A DNA stretch of 64,000 nucleotides from Actinoplanes regularis (lineage in GTDB: Bacteria; Actinomycetota; Actinomycetes; Mycobacteriales; Micromonosporaceae), in the NCBI RefSeq assembly GCF_900188005.1, contig NZ_FZNR01000006.1:248001-312000 (forward strand), read 5' to 3'. The notes beneath the pieces are model-generated. The model saw only the letters and a program-made list of their open reading frames with translations, was not told the DNA's origin and searched no databases. Every line of letters begins with the position of its first letter. The first letter of the stretch is position 1. Made by a program: the position numbers and the translations under genes. Below are positions 1-8,745 of the stretch, in pieces.

Positions 1-3000
1 TCGCGGGCGTCGAGGCAGGCGAACCACTCGTCCTGGCCGCTGCTGTCGTCCCGGATGTCGCGCAGGAACGCGGCGGCCCGATGGTAGTCAGAGAAACGTT
101 CGCGCAGGTCAGCCTGCCTGGCCGGGCCGAACCCGGCGAGCACGGCCTGGCTCGCCTCGGTCCATTCCTGAGCCCGCTCGGCCAACCCGGCGATCGGCCG
201 CAGGTCCCGCAGCGCGACGACCTGCGCCTCGGTCAGCGGCCCGGAGATCCGGGCCTCGGCCGCCCACTCGACCGCTTCGGCCAGGACCGCGGGATCGATT
301 TCCAGCGATTCATCGGTACGATCATCGAGCGCCGCCTCGGCCCGGGACGCCGCTGACCGCAGCTCGGCCAGCCGCATCGTCTCCGCGTAGTCCAGCGTGC
401 GCCCGGTCGCGGCGTCGAACGCCCGGACCGCCTCCGCCGTCGCCCGCAGGGCCGTGACGTGCTCGGTCAGCCAGATGATCGCCTCGTCGACGGACCCGGC
501 CATCAGCTCCGGCCGCGCCGCCGGGTAGGGCACCGGCCGCAGCGTGGCCTGCCAGCGCGTCAGCGCCTCCCGGGCCTCCACGACCAGCTGGATCAGCTCC
601 GGGTCGGGCGCCGGTGCGCAGACGTAGGCGAGCACCGCCTCCACCCCGGCCGGCGGCGCCGAGGCGAGCGCCGTGGTGGCGACCGAGATCGCCTCGTCGA
701 CGGCCGCGAAGTCGGTGGCCCGGCTCTGCCAGTAACGGCCCAGCGTGGTCGCGTACGCGTGCTCCGCCGCCGCCAGCTCCTGGCGGGCCCGTTTCCAGGC
801 GACGGCCGTGCTCAGCCGGTCGATCGCGTCGGCGAGGTGCGCGCTCGGCAGCACGAATCCGGCCAGCTGCCGCTTGTCGCGCCGGTACGCCGCGCGCAGC
901 CGCCCGAGCCCGCGGTGCGTCGTGGCGAACCGCTCGGCCATCTCCTCGATCGGCTGCGCCAGAATCGCCTCGGAGAAGTACGGCCGGGCCTGGATCTCCG
1001 CGCCGACCAGCACTTCCAGCGCCCGCCGCAGCGCGCCCGACCCGGCCTGGACACCGGCCAGGCCGCCCGGCCCGAACCAGAACCGCTCCGGCTTGTTCGC
1101 CCGCGCCCCCAGCTCGGCGACCGCCGCCACCCGGCAGATGTCCCGGATCGTGTTCGCCCGGGGCAGGCCCAGCTTGGCGATGACCCGGTCGACCGCGCGG
1201 CGATGCTTGTCGAGCTGCTCGGCGGCCCTGGCGAAGGAGTCGGCCAGTTCGTCGGCCTCGGCCGCGGTGAGCGTGTCCGGCTGGACCGCCCCGACCAGCG
1301 CGTCCAGGGACGGCACCGCCGGCACGTCGTCGGCGGACGGCAGGTCGCTCCAGTTCACGCCGGCACGCTGCAGGACCATCTCGGCGGCTCCGGACGCGGC
1401 CGCCAGCTCGTCGCCGCGCCGCTCCGCGGCCTTGCGGACGGGGCCCAGGTCGGACGCGGTCAGCCAGGAGTCGGCGACCCCCTCCGGCCGCCGGCCGGCG
1501 TGCTCGGCGAGCCGGGCCAGGGCGGCCGCGTCGTCCGGTCGCCGCAGGCCGAACGCCTTCGCCGCGGGGTCGGCGATCCGGGCCGCGCGGGCGAGCGCCG
1601 CCAGCGCCTTCTCGGCCCGGCTCAGCGCGGGGTCGAGCGGCTCGCGGGTGATGACGTCGCGCCAGAGCAGGCCGTCGCCGTCGACCATGGCCCGCCAGGA
1701 GCGGGACAGCTGGTCGGTGGCCTCGCGGACCCAGCGCATCACCTCCGGGGTGAGCGAGCCGGGGGTGATCGTGGGTACCGGCGCGGCCGGGGCTCCGGAG
1801 AGCCCGGCGCAGCGGCCGATGATCTCGTGGAGGCTGGTGCCCAGCGGCTGCCGAATCTCGTTCATGGCGTACGCGTAAGCGGTCAGCAGTTCGCGGCGCT
1901 CGCGCAACGCGCCGCGATCCACCATCGGCCCCTCGCCGGGGGTCTCCGGCGTCTCGTCGATCGCCGCGGCCAGCAGCGTCGCCACCTCGCGGCGGCCGGC
2001 CTGCTGGCCGTGCAGCTCCAGGATGTAACGCTCCAGCCCCGCCTCGGCGAGCCGGTTGCGGACCACGTCGAGCGCGGCGACCTTCTCGGAGACGAACAGC
2101 ACCCGCTTCCCGGCGTGCAGGAGCGCGCCGATCATGTTCGCCACGGTCTGCGACTTGCCGGTCCCGGGCGGCCCGTCCATCACGAAGCTCTGCCCGGCCA
2201 GGGCGGCGGCCACGCAGGCCCGCTGGGACGAGTCGGCGTCGAGGACCAGCGGCACGCTCTCGGGCGGCGCGAGCCGGTCCACCTCCTCCGGCCTGATCGG
2301 GGTGAACCGGAACTGGTCGGTCTGCCGCCGCTGGTCGGTGCTGGCCAGCGCGCGGACCACCGGGTGGGCGAGGATGCGCGCCTCGTTCTCCCGCAGGTCC
2401 CGGTAGATCGCCTCCTTGTGGAAGGTGAGGCAGGTGAGGACGACGGTGCGCTCGATGTGCCAGCCGTGCCGCCGGGCGACCATGTCGGTGAAGTCCGACC
2501 AGAACCGCGACGGGTTCAGCTCCACGCCCGGCTCCAGGTTCGGAACGGCGATGTCGGACTGCCGCAGCCGCAGCGCCAGCGCCGGGTTGATCACCGCCTC
2601 CTCGTCGCGCAGCCGCAGCCGGGGGTGCTCGCCGACCTCACCGGCGACCAGCTCGGCCGGGAGCAGCAGCAGCGGGCTGGCGTAGCCGATGTTCTGGCGG
2701 CCACGATCGTCGTCGTCCTCGACCGGCCGCCAGTGCAGCAGTCCCAGCGCGAGATGCAGGACGGAGACGCCCCGGTCGAGGTACTCCTGCTGGCTGCGGC
2801 GCAGCATCCGGCGCAGCAGTGGCCCGAGCGACCGCTCGGACACCTCGGTCCGGAACACGTCGCCCGCGGCCTCGGCCGCGCCGAGGCCGGTCAGCGCGCA
2901 GGTCGCGCCCCGGGTCAGCGCGGTGACCACCTGGTCCGGCTCGGGCGAGGTGATCTCCAGCAGGTCGGCGTTGCCGGCCGAGAAGTTGATCAGCCGATTG

Positions 3001-3107
3001 TTGTCGCCGAGATCGATCAGGCTTTCGCGCCAGGCCCGCAGCGCCGCGTGCACGCCGGCTCGCACCGGCCTCGGCTCGGGCCGGTCGTCCTCATCCCGGG
3101 GTCCCAT
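1..3107 (-). CDS. DUF4011-type large ATPase/helicase (N-terminal part, runs off window)
   Basis: The N-terminal 1035 residues are visible; the 3' end lies beyond the left edge. ATG at 3107 has only a weak ribosome site. The start region carries a WRESLIDLGDNNRLINF-like stretch at about residue 27, typical of the DUF4011 domain that opens very large superfamily-1 helicase-like proteins. A clear Walker A motif, GPPGTGKSQT, lies near residue 325 and is followed by VLFVSEKVAALDVVRNRL, as in these proteins. The rest is a long, mostly helical, charged region that separates the helicase motifs in the family; motifs II to VI are expected off-window. The family is often found in bacterial defence or DNA-processing contexts, but nothing next to it here shows a role. 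The opposite strand carries a long open frame that is only a GC-rich shadow. Confidence 0.85.
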   Translation of the reverse strand, partial: MGPRDEDDRPEPRPVRAGVHAALRAWRESLIDLGDNNRLINFSAGNADLLEITSPEPDQVVTALTRGATCALTGLGAAEAAGDVFRTEVSERSLGPLLRRMLRRSQQEYLDRGVSVLHLALGLLHWRPVEDDDDRGRQNIGYASPLLLLPAELVAGEVGEHPRLRLRDEEAVINPALALRLRQSDIAVPNLEPGVELNPSRFWSDFTDMVARRHGWHIERTVVLTCLTFHKEAIYRDLRENEARILAHPVVRALASTDQRRQTDQFRFTPIRPEEVDRLAPPESVPLVLDADSSQRACVAAALAGQSFVMDGPPGTGKSQTVANMIGALLHAGKRVLFVSEKVAALDVVRNRLAEAGLERYILELHGQQAGRREVATLLAAAIDETPETPGEGPMVDRGALRERRELLTAYAYAMNEIRQPLGTSLHEIIGRCAGLSGAPAAPVPTITPGSLTPEVMRWVREATDQLSRSWRAMVDGDGLLWRDVITREPLDPALSRAEKALAALARAARIADPAAKAFGLRRPDDAAALARLAEHAGRRPEGVADSWLTASDLGPVRKAAERRGDELAAASGAAEMVLQRAGVNWSDLPSADDVPAVPSLDALVGAVQPDTLTAAEADELADSFARAAEQLDKHRRAVDRVIAKLGLPRANTIRDICRVAAVAELGARANKPERFWFGPGGLAGVQAGSGALRRALEVLVGAEIQARPYFSEAILAQPIEEMAERFATTHRGLGRLRAAYRRDKRQLAGFVLPSAHLADAIDRLSTAVAWKRARQELAAAEHAYATTLGRYWQSRATDFAAVDEAISVATTALASAPPAGVEAVLAYVCAPAPDPELIQLVVEAREALTRWQATLRPVPYPAARPELMAGSVDEAIIWLTEHVTALRATAEAVRAFDAATGRTLDYAETMRLAELRSAASRAEAALDDRTDESLEIDPAVLAEAVEWAAEARISGPLTEAQVVALRDLRPIAGLAERAQEWTEASQAVLAGFGPARQADLRERFSDYHRAAAFLRDIRDDSSGQDEWFACLDAR

Positions 3108-3290
3108 GTACCCGATTGCAGCAGTGCGAAAGGCTTTCGCGCTGGAAAATCGGATTCTTCGTCTTTGTCGGTTCCGGTCCGGTTCGCCGCGACACCCCGG
3201 CAAACCCTCACCAGACCGCTTCCCACCATCAGATCCGCCGTCGCCGGACAATACCGATTTCCGCGTACGACCGGGACCGGCGCGCGGGTT

Positions 3291-5159
3291 TCATGCGGTC
3301 AGGTGGGTCTCCTTGCGGAGAGCGGGCGACGGGGACGAGGTCGGGCTGTAGCAGGCCTCGGCGAGCCGGGCGATGAGCACCGCCGTGTCCGGGCCACCGG
3401 TGAGGTTCCCGATCGAGGCCGGATCCAGAGGCGGGACCTCGCAGTGGGAGATGAGCGGATGGAGCGGCCGGCGATCCACCTCGTCGCTGCCGAACAACAC
3501 CTCCGCCAGCTTCTCCCCCGGCCGCAACCCGGTGTACTCGATGGGGATGTCCTTACCGGACAGGGCGACCATCTGGTTGGCGACCTCGGCGATGCGGACC
3601 GGGGCACCCATCTCCAGGACCAGGGCCTCGCCGTCCTCACCGATCGCCGCGGCCTGGATGACCAGAAGCACGGCCTCCTGAATGGTCATGAAGTACCGGG
3701 TGACGTCCGGATGGGTCACCGTGACCGGGCCGCCTTGGGCGATCTGGGTGCTGAAGGTAGTGAAGACCGAGCCACGGCTGCCCAGGACGTTACCGAAGCG
3801 GACGCTGAGGAACGTGCCGGTCCGGCGGCGGGCGGTCCAGGCCGTGAGCCGCTCGGTGATCCGCTTGCAGTAGCCCAGGACGCTCGCCGGGTCGGCGGCC
3901 TTGTCCGTGGAGATGTTCACGAACCGCTCCACCGATTCCGCCGCGTCCAGGACGTTCAGGGTGCCCACCACGTTCGTCTTGACCGCCTCGGCCGGATAGC
4001 GCTGCAACAGGGCGAGATGCTTCAGCGCGCCGGCGTGGAAGACGACGTGCGGACGACGGGTCCGGAAGATCTCCCGCATGCGGGCGGCGTCCCGCAGGTC
4101 GGCGAGGATCACCGCCGGATCGTCGAGGCGGGCCAGCGGATCGATGGAGAGCTGCACCGCCTGCAGTGACGTCTCGTCCCGGTCCAGCATCATCAGCTCC
4201 GCCGGAGCGAAGTGGTGGATCTGCCGGCACAGCTCGGAGCCGATCGAGCCGCCCGCCCCGGTCACCAGGACCCGCTTGCCGGTCAGGTAGCTGCCGATCT
4301 GCGAGAGGTCGGTGTCGATCTGATGGCGCCCCAGCAGGTCGGTGACCTGCACCTCCCGGATGTCCCGGACCTCCACCGAGTGATTGATCAGCTCACTCAT
4401 CGACGGCACGATCTTGAATTCCGCCCCGGCCGCCGCCGCCCGGTCCCGGATGTCCCGGACCAGGGCCGCGTCCGCGTTGGCGACCGCGAAGATCACCAGC
4501 TTGGCGGTGGTCCGGGCCAGCGCGTCCGAGATGGCCTCACGGGTCCCGAGGACCGGCACACCCCAGAGGCGCAGGTGCCGCTTGCGCGGGTCGTCGTCGA
4601 TCAGGCCCACCGGCAGGTAACGGCCGTTCGGGTCGTGCAGCATCGAGTCGACCAGCGTGGCGGCCGCGGACCCGGCACCGAAGAGGATGGCCGGCGCGGC
4701 ACTGTCGAGATCGGGGCGCATCCGGCGGGACAGCTGGAGACGCCGCGCGTAGCGGACACCGAGCATCAGGGTCACCGCGACCGCGCCGCCGATCGCCGGC
4801 ACCCCCACCGGGGTCGGCTGCGTGGAGAGCAGCATGACGATCACGGTGAGGACCACCGTCGTAGCGGCCGTGGTGGAGGCGACCGCGCGGGTCTCCTCGA
4901 AGCCGGCGAAGCGGTACCGGCCCTGGTACAGGTGCCAGGCTTGACCGATCACCGCCTGCAATATCAGGGCCAGGACGGTCGCCAGCAGCGCGCCGGCCAA
5001 CTGGTCGCGGTTGGGCGCGACGTCATAGCGGGCGAGGACGGCCGTGAAGAGGCCGATCGCCCAGGCGACACCGTCCAGCAGCAGAAGCAGCAGGCGTGCG
5101 CCGCCGCGGTGTCTCCAATGGCGCTCGGGGACATCCTGAGCTGCGAATCCGCCACTCAT
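3291..5159 (-). CDS. Membrane nucleoside-diphosphate-sugar 4,6-dehydratase (CapD/WbpM/PglF type)
   Basis: 622 aa. The first about 115 residues contain four hydrophobic segments (LLLLLLDGVAWAIGLF and following). A CoA-binding-like Rossmann region follows, then the short-chain dehydrogenase core with VLVTGAGGSIGSELCRQ at about residue 290. STDKA and VLGYCKRITE match the active-site region of membrane UDP-GlcNAc 4,6-dehydratases, in which the usual SDR Tyr is replaced. RPGEKLAEVLF near the C-terminus is family-typical. The enzyme should convert UDP-GlcNAc to a 4-keto-6-deoxy sugar at the membrane. I chose the ATG at 5159; an ATG 29 codons upstream lies in AT-rich promoter-like DNA. It is divergent from the BY-kinase, and with the aminotransferase, acetyltransferase and PglC-like genes at 12-15 kb it completes a bacillosamine-type set. 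The precise product sugar is inferred. Confidence 0.9.
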   Translation of the reverse strand: MSGGFAAQDVPERHWRHRGGARLLLLLLDGVAWAIGLFTAVLARYDVAPNRDQLAGALLATVLALILQAVIGQAWHLYQGRYRFAGFEETRAVASTTAATTVVLTVIVMLLSTQPTPVGVPAIGGAVAVTLMLGVRYARRLQLSRRMRPDLDSAAPAILFGAGSAAATLVDSMLHDPNGRYLPVGLIDDDPRKRHLRLWGVPVLGTREAISDALARTTAKLVIFAVANADAALVRDIRDRAAAAGAEFKIVPSMSELINHSVEVRDIREVQVTDLLGRHQIDTDLSQIGSYLTGKRVLVTGAGGSIGSELCRQIHHFAPAELMMLDRDETSLQAVQLSIDPLARLDDPAVILADLRDAARMREIFRTRRPHVVFHAGALKHLALLQRYPAEAVKTNVVGTLNVLDAAESVERFVNISTDKAADPASVLGYCKRITERLTAWTARRRTGTFLSVRFGNVLGSRGSVFTTFSTQIAQGGPVTVTHPDVTRYFMTIQEAVLLVIQAAAIGEDGEALVLEMGAPVRIAEVANQMVALSGKDIPIEYTGLRPGEKLAEVLFGSDEVDRRPLHPLISHCEVPPLDPASIGNLTGGPDTAVLIARLAEACYSPTSSPSPALRKETHLTA

Positions 5160-5271
5160 GCCGGGGAGCCTAGCAGCATAAATAATGATTAAAACGTACT
5201 TTTTCGATACCAAGGTAATGCCTGATACATCCTCATATTGTGGCAAAGAGTCACGGAACGGGGAGGTCTGG
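5160..5271. promoter_or_regulatory. Divergent promoter region between dehydratase and BY-kinase
   Basis: This 112-bp spacer is strikingly AT-rich compared with its surroundings, with runs such as AAATAATGATTAAAACG and TACTTTTTCG. It separates two divergent surface-glycan genes, so it most likely holds both promoters. A GGGAGG ribosome site at 5261-5266 stands 5 nt before the GTG at 5272 and fixes that start. I could not assign -35/-10 boxes with confidence. Confidence 0.6.
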
Positions 5272-6654
5272 GTGGGCCTACGCGATTACCTCCGTGTCGC
5301 CCGAAGACACTGGTGGCTGCCGCTGATCTCGGTGGTGCTCGCGTTCGGCGTGGCGCTGATCGTCAACCTGAACACCACGCCGGTCTACGCGGCCCGGGTC
5401 ACGTTCTTCTTCTCCACCCCGCTCGCCAGCGTCTCCGAGCTCTACGGCGCCAGCATGTTCAACGCCAGCCGGCTGGCCACCTACGCCAAGTTGCTGACCA
5501 GCGACGAGGTCTGCGATCCCCTGGCCGAGACGCCGGGGGTGGGCCTCGACGCGCAGCAGGTGCGCAAGGCGATCTCCTCGGAGACCCTCCCGGACACCGT
5601 GATGATGGAGGTGAGCGTGGCGGACCGGGACCGGGACCGGGCGCTGCTGCTGATCACCCGGCTGACCAACCACTTCAAGAACGCGGTGGAGGAGCTGGAA
5701 CGCCCGTCGCCGACCGAGCCGTCGGCCGTGAAGGTCACCGTGGTCTCCGGGCCCGCGCTGGACGAGGACCCGATCGCACCGAACCCGGTACGCAACTTCG
5801 CGCTGGCGATCATCGCCGGGCTGGTCGTCGGGGCGGTCGGGGTGGTGAGCCGGGAGCTGGCCGACCGCACCATCCGCACCGCGGAGGCGTTGCAGGTGCT
5901 CGCCTCGGCCCCGGTGCTCACCAGCGTGCCGATCGACGAGGGCAGCCTGTTCGGGTCGCCGAGCGCCTCGGCGCTGACCGAGGCGCTGCGCGCGGTGCGC
6001 ACCCGGGTGCAGTGCGCGGCCGCCTCGGACTCGGTGAAGACCCTGGCGGTCACCAGCGCGGTGCCCGGCGAGGGCCGTTCGACCACCGCCTGTGGACTGG
6101 CCCTGCTCTTCGCCGAGTCCGGGCAGCGGGTTCTGGTGGTCGACGCCGAGCTGCGCCGCCCGCGGCTGGCGGCGTTCCTGGGCCGGGAGGGCTCCGCGGG
6201 GCTGAGCGGGGTGCTGGACGGGACCGCGGCGCTGGAACAGGTGCTCCAGCCATGGGGTGCCGGGCTGTGGCTGCTGGCCGGCGGGCGCACCCCACCGAAC
6301 CCGAGCGAGCTGCTCAGCTCGCCGCGGATGACGCAACTCGTCGACGACGTACGCAGGAGATTCGATGTGGTGATCTTCGATTGCCCGCCACTGCTGCCGG
6401 TGACCGACGCCGCCGTGGTGGCGGCCCGCACGGACGGCACGCTGCTCGTGGTGCGTGCCCGCCGGACCACGTCCGCACAGGTCACCGGGGCGATCCGGAC
6501 GCTGGACGCGGTCAACGCGACGCTGCTGGGCTGCGTGTTGAACATGGTGACCCGCAAGGGCCCGGACGCGATGCCCAATTACGACTCGTACCTCGCCGGA
6601 CCGAAGCCGCCGAGCCGCGGCCGGGGCGGCTGGCGGATGCAGGCGGTGGCCTGA
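5272..6654 (+). CDS. Wzz-domain tyrosine autokinase (BY-kinase), chain-length/export regulator
   Basis: 460 aa from GTG 5272, set by GGGAGG 5 nt upstream; in-frame ATGs further up lie in the promoter region. The N-terminus, LRDYLRVARRHWW followed by a membrane helix, is a Wzz domain. A periplasmic/extracellular stretch and a second helix (LAIIAGLVVGAVGVV, about residue 180) lead into a cytoplasmic BY-kinase domain. Walker A reads VPGEGRSTTA, so Arg occupies the usual Lys position. Walker A' is VLVVDAELRRPRL and Walker B is VIFDCPPLLPVTDA. The C-terminus has only two tyrosines (NYDSY) instead of a long Tyr cluster. Such proteins control polymerisation and export of surface polysaccharide. The stop TGA shares one base with the following ATG. 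Confidence 0.88.
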   Translation: MGLRDYLRVARRHWWLPLISVVLAFGVALIVNLNTTPVYAARVTFFFSTPLASVSELYGASMFNASRLATYAKLLTSDEVCDPLAETPGVGLDAQQVRKAISSETLPDTVMMEVSVADRDRDRALLLITRLTNHFKNAVEELERPSPTEPSAVKVTVVSGPALDEDPIAPNPVRNFALAIIAGLVVGAVGVVSRELADRTIRTAEALQVLASAPVLTSVPIDEGSLFGSPSASALTEALRAVRTRVQCAAASDSVKTLAVTSAVPGEGRSTTACGLALLFAESGQRVLVVDAELRRPRLAAFLGREGSAGLSGVLDGTAALEQVLQPWGAGLWLLAGGRTPPNPSELLSSPRMTQLVDDVRRRFDVVIFDCPPLLPVTDAAVVAARTDGTLLVVRARRTTSAQVTGAIRTLDAVNATLLGCVLNMVTRKGPDAMPNYDSYLAGPKPPSRGRGGWRMQAVA

Positions 6655-7664
6655 TGACCGACCTTCCGTACCTGACCGTGATCGTTCCGTGCTGGAACGA
6701 GGGGCGGTTCGTCGACGCGTTCCTCGACTCCGTGAAGGCGCAGAGCTACCCCGCCGACCGGATGGAGATCCTGTTCGTCGACGGGTTGAGCAACGACGGC
6801 ACCCGGACCATCGTCCGCGAGCACGCGCTGCGCGAGCCGAACCTGCGGCTGCTCGACAATCCCGGGCACAGCAAGCCGGCCGCGCTCAACCGGGGCATCA
6901 GCGAGGCCCGCGGCGACGTCATCATCCGGCTCGACGTGCACGCCGAGTACGAGAGCAACTACCTGCTCAAGTGCGTCCACGGCCTGCTGAGCAACCCGCA
7001 GGCGGACAACGTCGGCGGGATCCGCCGGTCGCTGCCGCGCGACGACACCGCGCTGGGGCGGGCCATCGCCGTCTCCGCCACCGACACGTTCGGCGCGGGC
7101 GGGGCCAGATACCGCACCGGAGTGGGCGGTCCGCAGTGGGTGGACACCGTCTTCGGTGGCTGCTACCGCCGGTCGGTCTTCGACCGGGTGGGGCTCTTCG
7201 ACGAGCACCTGGCCCGGGCTCAGGACCGGGAGTTCAACCAGCGGCTGCGGGCGTCCGGCGGCAAGGTGCTGCTGCTGCCCGACATCACCAGCACCTACTA
7301 CGCGCGCAGCGACTTCCGGGAGTACTGCTCGTGGACGTTCGAGGAGGGCTACTGGCCGTTCCGGGCCAGCCGGGCGGTGGGCCGCTGGATCGGGTCGTTC
7401 CGGAACGTCGTTCCGGTCGGCTTCGTCGCCTCGCTCACCGTCGGCGCCCTGGCGGCACCGCGGAGCAGAGCCGCCCGCTGGGCCACCGCCGGCGCTCTGG
7501 GCCTCTACGGCGCCGCCGCGCTCACCTCGGCCGGCCGGCTCGCCTGGCGGCACCGGGACCCGGCACTGCTGGTGACCCTGCCGATCGTCTTCGCGACCAC
7601 GCATGTCGTCTACGGGGTCGGGTCGATCTGGGGTGTCCTCGATCCGGCGGCCCGGCGCGGATGA
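6654..7664 (+). CDS. Family 2 glycosyltransferase, ExoA-like
   Basis: 336 aa; the ATG overlaps the kinase stop (TGATG). The GT-A fold begins at LTVIVPCWNEGRFVDAF, with nucleotide-sugar motifs ILFVDGLSNDGT and RLDVHAEY (DxD-like DVH). An acceptor-side EDR-equivalent, RAQDREFNQRLR, lies near residue 190. The C-terminal about 90 residues hold three hydrophobic segments, as in the succinoglycan glycosyltransferase ExoA. It should add a sugar to the lipid-linked repeat unit on the cytoplasmic face. It overlaps the next gene by ATGA, so it is part of a tightly coupled five-gene plus-strand operon. The donor sugar is unknown. Confidence 0.88.
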   Translation: MTDLPYLTVIVPCWNEGRFVDAFLDSVKAQSYPADRMEILFVDGLSNDGTRTIVREHALREPNLRLLDNPGHSKPAALNRGISEARGDVIIRLDVHAEYESNYLLKCVHGLLSNPQADNVGGIRRSLPRDDTALGRAIAVSATDTFGAGGARYRTGVGGPQWVDTVFGGCYRRSVFDRVGLFDEHLARAQDREFNQRLRASGGKVLLLPDITSTYYARSDFREYCSWTFEEGYWPFRASRAVGRWIGSFRNVVPVGFVASLTVGALAAPRSRAARWATAGALGLYGAAALTSAGRLAWRHRDPALLVTLPIVFATTHVVYGVGSIWGVLDPAARRG

Positions 7665-8728
7665 GCACGGTCCTGCACTACTACCGGGGACGTGTCGCGC
7701 TGCACGCGACGCTGCGGGCCCTGCACGTGTCGGCCGGGGACGAGGTCGTGGTGCCGGCGTACACCTGCGCGGCGGCGATCGAACCGCTGCTGCGGCTCGG
7801 CGTACGCCCGGTCTTCGCCGACATCGACCGGGACGCCCTCAGCCCCGATCCGGCGGCGACGAAGAAACTGATCAACGACCGCACCCGGGCCGTGATCGTG
7901 CAGCACACCTTCGGCTATCCGGCGCGGATCGCCGAGGTGCCCGTCCCCGTCATCGAGAACTGCGCGCACATCGGACCGGGTTCGATCCCGGCCGGCGATC
8001 AAGGCGTCGCCGCCTTCTACTCGTACGAGTGGGGCAAGCCCGTCGTCGCCGGCGTGGGCGGGGCGGCCGTCGTCCACGACCCGGCCCTGGCCGCCGAAAT
8101 GCACACCCGGTACCCGCTCTACACCGCCCCGCCCCCGGGCCGGGAACTGGTGATGGCCGCCGAATACCTGGCCTACCGTCTCGCCGCGGACACCGGCGTG
8201 CTGTGGCGGGTGCGGACGCTGTACCGGCGGCTGGCCGGGCTCGGCGTCGTGACCGGCTCGTACGCCGAGGATCCCGAGCGCACCCCGGAGTACGGCTGGC
8301 GGATGATCCGCGGCGTCCGGCAACGGCTGCCACGGCGGGTCACCGCGGCATTGCGGGACATCGACGTACGGCGGAAAGTGCTCGCGGCATATGAGCGGGG
8401 CCTGGACCGGATCGGCGTGTCGCACCACCCGCGGCCCGGACCGGAGGCGGTCCCGCTGCGTCTCCCCGTGCGGGTCTTCGGCAAGGACGACGTGCTGCGC
8501 GAGGCGGCCGCGGCGGGCGTCGAGCTCGGCGACTGGTACCGCACGCCGGTCCATCCGCTCTCGGGACGCGAGCTCGCTGCGGCGGGATACCTGGAGGGGT
8601 CCTGCCCGAACGCGGAGTGGGCCGCGAAGCACCTGGTCACCCTGCCGCTGCGGAGCAGCCTCCGGCCGGCCGACGTGAACCGTGCCCTGCACCTGTTCGA
8701 CCGGCTGAAGGCAAGGGGTCATGTCTGA
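7661..8728 (+). CDS. DegT/DnrJ/EryC1/StrS-family PLP protein
   Basis: 355 aa. The N-terminus (RVALHATLRALHVSAGDEV) and VVPAYTCAAAIEPLLRLGV followed by PVFADIDRDAL match the sugar aminotransferase family. The presumed PLP lysine sits in SYEWGKPVVAGVGG at about residue 128. The aspartate region before it reads VPVIENCAHIGPG, where the usual acidic/His pair is altered (ENCAH). It is more divergent than the second family member at 13.7-14.9 kb, so it may make a different amino sugar or act as a non-canonical PLP enzyme. It is translationally coupled to the GT2 gene (ATGA). The substrate is unknown. Confidence 0.8.
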   Translation: MSTVLHYYRGRVALHATLRALHVSAGDEVVVPAYTCAAAIEPLLRLGVRPVFADIDRDALSPDPAATKKLINDRTRAVIVQHTFGYPARIAEVPVPVIENCAHIGPGSIPAGDQGVAAFYSYEWGKPVVAGVGGAAVVHDPALAAEMHTRYPLYTAPPPGRELVMAAEYLAYRLAADTGVLWRVRTLYRRLAGLGVVTGSYAEDPERTPEYGWRMIRGVRQRLPRRVTAALRDIDVRRKVLAAYERGLDRIGVSHHPRPGPEAVPLRLPVRVFGKDDVLREAAAAGVELGDWYRTPVHPLSGRELAAAGYLEGSCPNAEWAAKHLVTLPLRSSLRPADVNRALHLFDRLKARGHV

Positions 8729-8745
8729 CCCGGCCGAATCGGCGC

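Noticed and set aside
459..4169. Long plus-strand open frame of about 1236 codons
   Set aside because: It is antisense to two well-supported minus-strand genes (DUF4011 ATPase and CapD-type dehydratase), is Arg/Gly/Pro-rich and has no domain; a high-GC shadow.
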